Assembly (NCBI GenBank): GCA_030674185.1
Contig: CM060314.1
Span: 21,333,023-21,397,022 of the forward strand
DNA length: 64,000 nucleotides
Direction: 5' to 3'
Source: Monoplex corrugatus
Taxonomy: Eukaryota; Mollusca; Gastropoda; Littorinimorpha; Ranellidae
Below the pieces are notes generated by a model. The model worked only from the letters and a program-made list of their open reading frames with translations. It made no database searches and was not told the origin of the DNA. Positions 23,940 to 35,659 of this stretch are shown piece by piece. The stretch's first letter is position 1. The number at the start of each line of letters is the position of its first letter. The translations under genes were made by a program, and so were the position numbers.

Positions 23940-26039
23940 CATATTTCGTTTGCAGTGAGCATTGTCAGAAACAGTAAAAGACCTGTCTACCTTGAATTTG
24001 CAATTGGTGCATTCTTGCCTCAAAAATTGAGTACTCCTCAAAATTGTGTACCAGATAAACATGTCCCAGATTTAAATTCTTTGCTTTTGCGTATATGCAT
24101 TATTCCCAATTTCAGAGAAATTCAGGATGACAAAATCTTAGCAAAGACACTGTAATAAAAAGAATATAAAAAACACACTGTGAGGAATGAAGAAAAAATT
24201 CAGTCTGTGTACTGACTGCACAAAGCCATGATCAGTCTTCACTCCTCTACTCCACTTTCCGTACATTTCGTGACAAATGTCTAACATTTCAAACTGTAAT
24301 ACCACACAGCAATGTCAAATATCTTCTTTGTATTAGCTTTGTAACCAAACCCATAATGTAAACATATGTTGTTGTTTTTTTTTCAGAGTTATGACCAAAA
24401 CACTAGAGAACTGCCCAGCAAGTTGGGTACTTAGTTGTTTCATTTTATGCAGTCCACTAAACTACACTAGCCTAAGATATTGTGGAGGAACGATTTGAAA
24501 TGACCGAATGCACAGACAAGATGATGCAGTGTTTGTGGTTGTGAAAATGTTGGAACATTTTCTGCATACTTAATTCAGTTAAGACATGTCCGTCCACATT
24601 CGTTCAACTACCAAAGCTCCGTGAGTTGTGGAACCAGATAATTTTTTGTGTAAGTGAGACACATGTGTCAACTCACCAAAACCAGCCAGAATTTTTTTTT
24701 TTTTTTTGGTTGAAAGCTGTTTTTTTCTCCTGTGATCATACTGAAATATTTTTATTTTGCATGGTGGCATAGGCATACTGGCGCCAAAAACCGAGTACAA
24801 AATACGCAAAAATTGTATGGGTAGACAGGTCTACAGTAAGAGATTGGATGGTGACAAATAATATGATTTGCCAACTGAGATTGTATTTGCAGTTATATTA
24901 AGTTAAGGCCATTACTAATTGATACTGTCTCTGCTTTCTGGTGTGAAGAAAAGAGATTACTTGTGTATTTTACAAGTAGAAAATGGGGATATTTGTGTGA
25001 TTATTTCCTGGGCTCTCTGAACAAACATTACAAATCCTGTCAATTCAGTTAGCATGACTTACCAGACTTTTTTGTTTAAAACTTTCCAAGATTTGCCAGA
25101 CTGATACTTCACTTTGTGAATAGTTTTGTAGAATCTGATGACCTCAACAGCGTACGTTTATGGATAGGCTTATGCTGCCTAGCAGGATGGGATAACATTC
25201 CTGAAATGAAAGCTGAGGTTGACATAATCAAGCGTGGTTGCCATATGGAGGGTGATTTGAAGTTGAGTTTATCAAGTGTGATTGCTGTATGGAGGTGAGG
25301 TGACTCGAGGTCAAGTTTTTTGAGCGAGGTGTTGTTGCAATATGGAGAAGTGACCAGACATGAGCCTTGGTATGAACATGCCACCCTCATCCCCCCAGTT
25401 GTAAATAGTGTCTGCCCCCCCCCCCCCCCCCCAACCTGTGTGAAAAGGTTCCTGTCCTTTAGGGACAGTGAAATGATGCAAGGGAGAGGAGAAAGAAAAA
25501 CACTTAACTTGCAGAATGATGTTGTTGTTGTTGTTGAACGTTGTGTTAGTCATTGTGACGAGTATGTCAATCATGTAATCTTGCTGGTGGTGCACTTTGT
25601 CGTCTTGTGTGTTGGTTACTTGTATGTGAATGTTCATCATTACCATTACTGAGGGCAGTTTGTATTCAGTGTCTGTGTTCTAGGATGGATGCACTTGCAT
25701 GATTTCTCAAGTCTGTGTGGTTTTCATTCTGAAGGTATAAGATTTTGCTGCCAGAATTTTTGTAATTTGCCATGATACTTTGCCTCTCATGTCTTTTCAG
25801 TATTCCCATACAGCAGTTAAGGAAGCCATTCTTTGTGCGCATGTTCTGCTGTTGATTCTTATGCCCATTACGCTTACTGTCTCACCAGTTTACTGTTGGT
25901 ATAATATTACGTAGACTTTGGAGCTCATATATTTGGTTCAAAGTACCCAAATTGGGCAATAAGACACAGATTGAAACGGATGAACTGTCTCTAGTTATCA
26001 ACAAACACCCAAGGATGCTGGATGGGAACCAGATTAACA

Positions 26040-26395
26040 AATCCTCATCATCGGCTAAACGGCCATCTCCTGACTTGTGAAGCCACACAGTAGCCATTTC
26101 ACCAAGTAAAGGGGGGCTGTTTAAGTGCTGCATGACCCAATTGTACCCGGTCATCAGTTGCCTTGTTTGCAAGCCAAATGGCAAGGTGGGAAATGACATA
26201 CTCCGGGACAGCCTCATGAGGCACACCAGCCAGGTCCAGCCCAGCCACCAGACCAAGAGAGAATGAAAGAGCCCTCCTTTGCTTTACTTGGAGCCTTCTG
26301 TTTTCCACTGGGCAGCTTGCTCAGTTCCAGCTCTGCTCCCGTACTGTAGTCACAATACTATGGAATTGGAAGCCCCCAACATTGTTTTACAAACT
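26040..26395 (+). repeat. Unclassified ~370-bp dispersed repeat, copy A
   Basis: It shares AGCCATTTCA, GTCATCAGTT, AAGCCAAATGGCAAGGTGGG, CCAGGTCCAGCCCAGCCACC, GGACCAAGAGAG or its variant, and GGCAGC...GCTCTG with 37840-38205 in the same order and spacing. No motif identifies the family. Confidence 0.75.
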
Positions 26396-26744
26396 GTCAA
26401 GGGATGTTTGTTCAGTCACAGGACTTAGATATGATGGTCAGACAGCGCATTTTTTTTTTCAGTTAAAAGGGCTGTAAGACAGATTGAAACTGTCTCTAGA
26501 ATAATGTTATGTCTTTTAGGGGGACCTGTCGCAATATGAGCATATTGAATAGCTGATGGTGTACTTTTGTATATGATTTACTCAATCAGTGTCCAAGGCA
26601 TCTTTCTGAGAGGTTTTTCTTGTATGACTGCAGTCTGATTTTCTTTTATATCATCTGTGAGTTCCAGCCTGGTAAGGGAGAGACTCAAAAGCCGTTTCAT
26701 AAGTCAAGGTATCTGCATATTGTGACCTTTTGACATGTTTTACT

Positions 26745-26885
26745 TTTATTAACCTCGTCAACACACAGGATTTTGTGCATGCTCAAGGATCCTGCAAGAT
26801 AATTACAAACAGATTTTACTGGAGTGCATGTGGACTTGCCCAAGTGTAATCAATCCCTCAGAAACTAACCCAAAACTACCTTTCT
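26745..26885 (+). repeat. tRNA-SINE family, diverged copy (opposite orientation)
   Basis: On the minus strand it reads GATTGATTACACTTGGGCAA, GTAATTATCTTGCAGGATCC and TTGAGCATGCACAAAATCCT, matching the body of the SINE copies at 22797 and 58440 in reverse orientation. Confidence 0.55.
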
Positions 26886-29094
26886 CTGATCCCAGATTTT
26901 GTTGTTGTTATATATACTGCATAGCGTAAGTTCTGACAGCTGATCATTTGTGCTGTAGGTAATGGCTGGAACCAAAATTTGAGACAGACATAGTGACATT
27001 TAACACAAAGCAGAAGTTGGTGTTTGCATAGAGGTGAACAACACAAATGCATCATAGTACAGTTAGAAATACATTGACACAGCTAAAGAATCTGTCAAGA
27101 AATAAAAGAAAAAAAACAACAAAAATCAGGATTCTGCAAGATGTAAGTTATGAATATGTAAAAGACAAAATGTTCTGTATTTTTCAAGTTTATTTGGTAA
27201 TTGCATGAAATCAGAAGATTTCAGACATTTAGGTCGCTGTTTAAAAAAAATCTTTTGGAGTCATGGGGAACATACACTTTTGTATCTTACTGAGAGTAAA
27301 AAAAAACCCAAAAAACTCTCCATCAAAAATGTTATAGACCATATTTCAGTGTCAAAACATGTGACAATCAATTTGGTCTTACTCTCACTGTGCAGCTTTG
27401 AACAGTCTTCAACTTGTGTATAACTACTGAATACTATTCCAATTCTTTCCTTTAATCTTACTTCCATTCTGCCTTCATTCCACTCTCCCACTGATCCAGA
27501 AATTCCATGTTGTTTTTGATTTCTGATTTGCTTTGAACTTGGTATATCATGATGAACAGATTTTTTTTGTAATCAGGATGTTGGATATTTCATGCATGGT
27601 TCTGAACATGACCACATACTCAAATTGAATGGCTAACATTTGCCTTGGGTGTATATGCTTGTTTTAAATTTGTAAAAGAAGCCACAGTGTTTTTGTGTGT
27701 GTTCTTTGATGTAATTGCTGTGATTATGGAGGATGATGCTAAAAAGGTAATAGGTTTTGTTTTGTGAATTTTGCTATTGTTATTGTGGGCTTTTCAATCT
27801 CATTATCATGGGTTTTTCTATTGTTGTTGTGGGCTTTTCAATCTATCAGTCATTATGTTATATCAGTTTAAAGCCATGCTTTTAATCAGTAATGTAAACT
27901 ACAATTAGACATTTACCAGAGGAGTATTTTGCTGAAGGAGAGGCTTAGCATATTGTTGCCAGTCAGCATTTGTCAGACATAATATAGCATGCGTTAAAAG
28001 GAGAACAGCTGTAAATGATTAGGTTTATTATACTCATATAGATTTATACTTCTATCAGCAGTCATCCGAAGATAACACTAACAGATACTGCAGAAGACAT
28101 TCTTGAGTAATTAAACGATGGTTAGTAAAATATCTTGTTGATTTTTCTGTCAAGTCATTTTTCAACTGAAGTCCGTTGTCTTTCGGGTATTTCCTTACAA
28201 AGCTGTAAATGGAGCATGCAAACATGACCAGGCTAACATACTTATGGATACATACATGCACATGTGTTCACACTCTGTCTCTCTCTCATTCACGCACCCA
28301 CACACACAGTTTAGTTAAAATGGGAAATTGTTATTAAACGACACCTGTGATCTTTTTTACCTCTCTCTCTTTCTGTGTCTCTGTCTCTCTCTCTCAAGTA
28401 CCAAACTATTGGTGATCTGTACAGCGTTGCAGTTGTACAAGTTTGTGATTCTCTTTTCATTTGCTTTTTCTTTCTCTTTTTTTCTTAAAACTAATATTTA
28501 TTTCACAAAAGAAAATGATGGACATTTTTTATTGTTCTTATGCCTTTTATTCATCAGCATGAATAAAACCAGTGTTATGTTTGAAGTGGCTTTTTTTTTA
28601 TGTACTTTCTATACATACTTGGTTCGTGCGTGTATAATATTATGTGTGTATGAGAGAATGCAAGCATGTGCATGTGCTGTGCAAATTGTAGGTATCTGAA
28701 TGTATCAAATTAAAAATGAACCCTTCACTAGACACACATAGATTACAAACACTTCCAACATTTACTATAAGGCCTGAAGCACATATCAGCTGCATAATTA
28801 TGAACACACTTCAAACCTGACTCAGTCATAATTCACACGTCATATTTGTGGCTCATTATAGTCAGATCAGCAAACACATCAAAGTAATAAAAGAAAATCC
28901 TCACATGTTATGACAAATGCAATCATTATATCATAAGTAATGCGGTTGACAAGAGGTTCAATGGGATACAGCAGTAGACTGATCCTCTATTTCTAAGATG
29001 TGCTAGAAAGCAGGTTGGGCATGCTGAGGTTGATTCTTTCTATGATGTTTACCGCCCAGGTTATTTTAACTCGCTGCTTACGAATTCTGAGATA

Positions 29095-29290
29095 ACTTTG
29101 ATTAGCAGAACACCACTCAGCACTGACTTCAAGTATACTTGAAACTGAATTCCCAAGTCAAAAACATCCCGATCAATTACTTCTCAATCCAGACCATGTT
29201 TGGTGAATTACTTCCCTTCACCAGTCTTCTGTCCTAAGTGTGCAATTGTATTTGGCAATATTTCTTTGGATTTTTGCACTGGAAATGATG
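29095..29290 (+). repeat. Dispersed repeat, copy B (partner at 6880-7110)
   Basis: ACCACTCAGCACTGACTT, AAGTATACTTG, CACCAGTCTTCTGTCC and TGTATTTGG repeat the order seen at 6880-7110. Unclassified. Confidence 0.5.
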
Positions 29291-29462
29291 AAACATACAA
29301 GGTATACTGTGGAGGGAGTATGCAGCCTCTGGTGCTGTTGGCCTCATACAGTGGGTTGAATGAATGCAAAATACAATACTGTTAAGTCTTAAAATCCTTA
29401 TATTCACTGGTACAAATAAAGTCAAATTTAAATGACTTCAACAAAATAATATATAAATACAT

Positions 29463-32400
29463 TCAGTTCGTCTTCACTTTCTTTGTTTTATCATCAAGTG
29501 TAAGCAAATAAAAGCGAATCCAGCAGTACGATACACCAAAAGCACAGTACACCGACGTCAGCAGCAGGGGCAAAAATGGAAGTTTCTCAGCCAGACCCAG
29601 GTATGGATGCACAAATACATTATAAGTCTCCAAGGGAATGATGCCAAAGAGGTAGAGACTTTCCAGTGTGGACAACAGAGGTAGCTGCAGGAAACTCCCA
29701 CCATGAGAACCTTGAGAACTGTCACATAAAAAAAAATGACTTAACATTTTGTAATTCAGTAACTTGGATCTGAGCAGATGTTACATGACAAGGTCTTTTA
29801 AAAAAAATCATCCTGTTCTAGTTTTTAAAAAACAAGTCTTGTTATAGACCGCTGTGATCTTAAAAATACAATTCATTCATTGAGTTTTCAAAGTGATATA
29901 CCGATAATGCAAATTTATTCTTGCCAAAATACACCTCTACCTTAGACATTTGTAAAAGCTGACACTTTTGATTCACACACACACAGATACGTGTACACAG
30001 TACAGACACATATAAACACAGCCTCTCTCTGAAAACCAGCTCCTTACATGCTGGAGAAATCTCTGATCAGAAAATTTTTGAGAGACAGACCCTTTGTTGT
30101 TGTTTTTTAAGAGAAAAACAGCTTCAGCTAGTTTCATTCAAAGTTGAAACATTCTGAGATCATACTTTGAATAAAGAAATTATTTAGTTAAAAGATTAAA
30201 ACTTAAAAGGTGCTGAAAACAGGTATCCAGAATGCCCACTGTGTGAAAGCATTGTTTAGATTCAAGAGCGAAGGCTTTCCAGCAGCTATTATTATGTCAT
30301 CATTACCCATATCTATCAAGACGTAGGTCCTGTATTCTGACCCATTGCAGAGATTTTCTCCTTGAAGAGTTCCCCGGCATGAGCTTACAAAATAAGAGTC
30401 AACAGAGACATCTTACATGCATCCAGCAGACATCTAGTAGACTGCATACTATAAACCCGTCAACAAAGCAAGACAAATAATAAATATTGTCAATGTGCAT
30501 ACCTGTGAATGCTGCCTAGGGAGAGAAAGGTGTATATGGAAGACATAGCCAGCAGCAGTACTTTGGTGAAGTTTTCTGAAATAAAATGGTAATAGTGTTA
30601 TCAAGAATGCATCAACCATGCCAAAGTATCTGTCAGTTATAGCTTAAATGTTTCATGCAGTTATTAGGCTATATTTTATCACTGAAAGATGAATCTGAAA
30701 CAGTGCGTTATCAGGAGCAGTAGATAAACAATTCACACTAATAAGATCAATAAAGCAGGAAATACATAAATAAATGAACAAAATATATCATATTAGCCAA
30801 TTACAGAAGCTGTTATATGTGTTGTGTGGATTATCTATCATTCAATTTCATCTAGCAACAGTGTGCACTTTCACACACAAACATCGTGTGTGTTGTGTGG
30901 ATTATCAGTCATTCAATTTCATCTACCAACAGTGCGCACTTTCAAACACAAACATCGTGTGTGTTGTGTGGATTATCAGTCATTCAATTTCATCTAGCAA
31001 CAGTGCGCACTTTCACACACAAACATCGTGTGTTTTGTGTGGATTATCAGTCATTTCAATTTCATCTAGCAACAGTGCGCACTTTCACACACAAACATCG
31101 TGTGTTTTGTGTGGATTATCAGTCATTTAATTTCATCTAGCAACAGTGTGCACTTTCACACACAAACATCGTGTGTGTTGTGTGGATTATCAGTCATTCA
31201 ATTTCATCTACCAACAGTGTGCGCTTTCAAACACAAAACATCGTGTGTGTTGTGTGGATTATCAGTCATTCAATTTCATCTACCAACAGTGTGCACTTTC
31301 ACACACAAACATCGTGTGTGTTGTGTGGATTATCAGTCATTCAATTTCATCTACCAACAGTGTGCACTTTCACACACAAACATCGTGTGTGTTGTGTGGA
31401 TTATCAGTCATTCAATTTCATCTACCAACAGTGTGCACTTTCAAACACAAACATCGTGTGTGTTGTGTGGATTATCAGTCATTCAATTTCATCTACCAAC
31501 AGTGCGCACTTTCACACACAAACATCGTGTGTGTTGTGTGGATTATCAGTCATTCAATTTCATCTACCAACAGTGCGCACTTTCAAACACAAACATCCAG
31601 ACTCACTGATGCATGCATAAACTACCATGCATGTGGACACACATGCACATACAAACATGCAGAGTTGAGAACAAGTGATTCTCTTACCAAAAGGTGTAAA
31701 AATGAGAGGGAAGAGCGAATAGTGACCAATAGTGGACAGAATCAGGAATATCTGTGCATCTCTTCGTTTGCCACACACCAGGAGACTGTTTAAATAAACA
31801 CGTAAACATACAAATAAAAACAATATACAAAAAAAAAAACCATCAAAAACCAAATGTTTAAAAGTAAATTTAAAAAAAACTTAAAAGTATTAAGCAACTG
31901 ACTTCTGATTATCAGTTTTCAAGAAGCTGTCTCCTTGTCAAAAAGAGCACATAAACAAGCAATACATAATCTAAAAAAGCAGAAATTTAAAATGGCAACT
32001 ACCTGTTTTCATACATCATTTTCAAAGCAACAGATTAACGCGTACCCAAACATGATTTGGCTTCATTTTATTCTCAAACTGCTGCTGTTTTTAACAAGAA
32101 AGAAAGCAAAACACAATCCAGCCTTTTTTTTAACCAAGAAAGAAAGCAAAACACAATCCAGTCTTTTTCACAACTTATTTACTTACTGCCCATTATGCCA
32201 CTGGCCTGTAGGGAGGGCAGCAATACAGATACACCACTCCTCTTTGTTTTGGGATATCCCGTGTGTGTTTCAAGGCTTTGAGTTTTCTTTCTGCTGTTTG
32301 TCACTAGTTCTTCCTCACTTAAGCCTTCCTTCTGGCATCCAGTGACTGCAGTTGTCTTTTCTTCTTTAAAAGGTATGCCCCATCTGTCTCTATTGTCTTT

Positions 32401-33013
32401 TCATGCTCTCTTAAAACTGGTTTTCTTTATTGGAGGGTTGTTTTTTTTTTCATGGCAATATCTAAAATCAATAAAAGATCTAAAGTCTGAAAGAGTATCA
32501 GTCCAAAATGAACGATTGCAGCAACTCACATCATAGGTAAGATGATGAGCAGCACAGCCTTTTCATGAACGTGCCAGCCAAACATGAAGGATGCAAAAGC
32601 ACACAGGACAATGCCCCGCACAAAGCCAACAGGTCCTCTAGGGTTCAGCCACATATCACCCAAAGCTGGCTAAAACAAGCAACAGTTTTAATAAAACTTT
32701 CGACAACTATCATGATACAGTAATAGCATAATTTTCATAAAGAACTTAATACAGAAGCAGGAATATTCTAATGCAAATATGCATGTATGTAAATATGAAT
32801 GCACCCACAATAACTACAAAAATTTTCATGAAAATGAAATATACAGTAGAAGCAAAAATATTTTCTAATGCAAATATGCATATATGTAAATATGAATGCA
32901 TACACAAATACACACACATATATGAATGCATACACACGCACGCGCGCGTGCACACACACACACACAGAGTTGAGAATAAATGATCCTCTTACCAAAAATG
33001 TAAAAATGAAAGG

Positions 33014-33052
<39 letters not shown>

Positions 33053-35624
33053 ACACACACACACACACACCACACAATACATTTCCGTCTAATATCACTT
33101 ATAGTGAAAAGACATTAAATTAACCCTTTGACTCCTGCACCCTGTCTATCAACTGCAAAACTTAACCCTTTGATTTCCTCACCCTATCCACCAGCTTCCT
33201 GTAGGAAACTGGTGGATAGGGTGAGGGAATCAAAGGGTTAAGTGTTTGCTTTAGTAGCATGGTTGGCAATGCAGGATGCTGGTGGACATGGTGCGGGAGT
33301 CAAAGGGTTAAAGAACGAACGAACATTCCCAGAGTAGCAGAGCAAAAATTCTTCATATTTCATGGTCTTGCTTAAGTGTAACAATCTCTTTTGATCCAAA
33401 ACAAAGGTAAAAGGTTTGGAGACAGACAGTCTGCAAAATTAGGTCCTACTGAACGGCCCATCACGAACTGATCAGCATTTGTCAATACTACTAGTGCAGT
33501 GACCTCTCTGAACCCACAGCATTTTGGCAATAGATCTGATGCAATGCTCCCTTTGCAACATGATGAAGTGGACAGTGCAATGAACTACTTACTGGGAGGT
33601 AAAGGGTTCAAAACACCATCAGTCCAAAATAATTACAGTGTGAATTTTTAGCACTGACCAGCCTCTTCTCAGAGCTAAGTGTGCTGTGTGGGCTTGCTTG
33701 GAAAACAAGGATTATGCCTGTGGAACATTTCATCGCAAACTGAGCACTTGGCAAAAGACTGATGATTAACAGATTAGCACTTGATATTAGATTATACATA
33801 TGAAACAACTTGTAAACTGATGAGCACTTGGTAACAGACTGTATGGAACAACTCACTATGAACTGACCACCACCTGGCAATGTGTCTATCATGATGCTCC
33901 TTGTAAGCTGACAAACACAATTATGGCAGAAGATGGGTGGGGCAATACCTATGAACTGATCAGCAAGTAGCAATAAATATAGTGCAGTATCCCCATAAAC
34001 TAACCAGCATGGCCAGCAGTGTGGCAATCAAGGTGACAACAGGTGACACAGAAGGAAGTACTGTGTGACGGTACTCCTGAACCATGCCTCCCGTCATGGC
34101 TGCCTGTGGGACAACATCGGGTGACAGCAACTTTAACTTCACACCTGCACAAAAAAGAGTACAAAACCGTATACACTTGTATACAACAGACCACCAGTTT
34201 CAGTTGTTTGTTTGTTTTGTTTTGTTTTGTTTTGTTTTGTTTTTCTACTCCATCTTCTGCGCCACTTCAGTAGCGTTGACCCCATGCTGTTTGTTCTGGC
34301 TTTTCAACATACCACCAACCCTAAGTTCATTTGGTCAAAGTCCCAGAGCCAGGAAACCCATGGAAGCCAGCGATGTTAATTCACTCCTGGGCTGGGTCAC
34401 TTTGGTGAAGTTCAACAGTTCAACAGCTTACTAAGGACACTGCCTACAAGGCCTCCTACTAATGACAGTAATCATTCAGTCAAGTGAGTGACCCCCCCTT
34501 CCTCCCAGAAAGGAGATACCACCAAGTCCCTCCAATGACAGCCTCCATGAAAACTATCACTGAAGATCCTAACATGAATTTATAGTTAACCCTTTGACTC
34601 CCGCACCCCATCCACCAACTGCAAAAACCCTGCCCTTTGACTCCCTCACCCTATCCACCAGCTTCCTGGATAGGGTGATGGAGTTAAAGGGTTAAGTGTT
34701 TGCTTTGCTAGCATGGTTGACAATGCAGGATGCTGGTGGATAGGGTGCGGGAGTCAAAGGGTTAAAGGAAACTGAAGGTCATCATGGAAGCAGGGCATGA
34801 AGGACAACAGAATCTGGGACAATTTTCACTGTGCTATGAGAGTAAACATGGGAATAATAGTGATAATGCCAAAAAGGTCCATTTCTGTACTGAGACTGCA
34901 AGAAAGGGCCGTACACTACACTTACTTTCATAATATATCCTGGTGTCAAACAGGCCTGAGAGATAGGACACCTGCAGTGATAGTCAAGAAGTCTGAATGA
35001 CACCCTTAATGATGCATCTGTAGTGTGGAAGAGACTCAAATGCATGATCCCAGTCTTCTCAATAATCCCACAGAACATTCAACTCTTTGTAAGAGCCAGT
35101 CGTATCTATTTCTAGTTCCATTTAATTCAATTTGTTCACCACTTAGCTGACCTTAAAAGCCATATCAGAGCTGGTTTGACATAGATGGATGTCACTGCTA
35201 ACTGATAAATCTTTATGCACAGCACACATCTGCCATGTAACAAAGACAAAACAAAGAAACAAAACCAATCAAAGTCAAACAAACAAAGCAAACACACCGG
35301 TAAATATCAAGTATGTGTATAAAGTCATGAACCCTATGAACTGGCAAACCTAATCATTGGCAAGTGTTTGTTAGCACCTGACAAGTATCCTTTATCTATA
35401 CCAGATAAAGAACTTGTCAGTGGGCTAGCACAATTGTCAAGTTTTCATGCTGTGAAATTCAAATTAATTTTTTTTTCTATACATGAATTCTTTTGAATGA
35501 GAGAGTAGTCTGAAAGTCCACATTTTCAGCCAGATAGAAGACCCATTCAGCACAAAAACTTGCACATCAGTCATTAACACTGTTCCTGCACTCCGTAAAG
35601 GCCATGGACAACAGACAGACAGAA

Positions 35625-35659
<35 letters not shown>

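Larger units (their letters stand above)
22001..29462. other. Intergenic between RAB33B and ALG8, no gene seen
   Basis: Convergent-gene spacer (RAB33B plus, ALG8 minus). It contains SINE copies (22797-22990, 26745-26885), a GT tract (23865-23939), an 18-C run (25415-25432), an unclassified dispersed repeat (26040-26395) and a second dispersed repeat (29095-29290). No exon, RNA gene or ORF with family similarity was recognised. Confidence 0.6.

Noticed and set aside
30815..31598. Possible CRISPR-like array
   Set aside because: The whole 71-bp unit is repeated with no unique spacers, in an animal intron. It is a minisatellite.
30774..31793. Overlapping open reading frames of 118-215 codons with repeated Cys/Ser/Phe-rich units
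   Set aside because: They are the 71-bp minisatellite read in three frames. There is no start context, no domain, and the array lies inside an ALG8 intron.
34201..34246. GTTTTGTTTT repeats as a retroelement tail
   Set aside because: TTTTG runs here and at 3415, 21400 and 23690 have no adjacent element body; treated as simple repeats.
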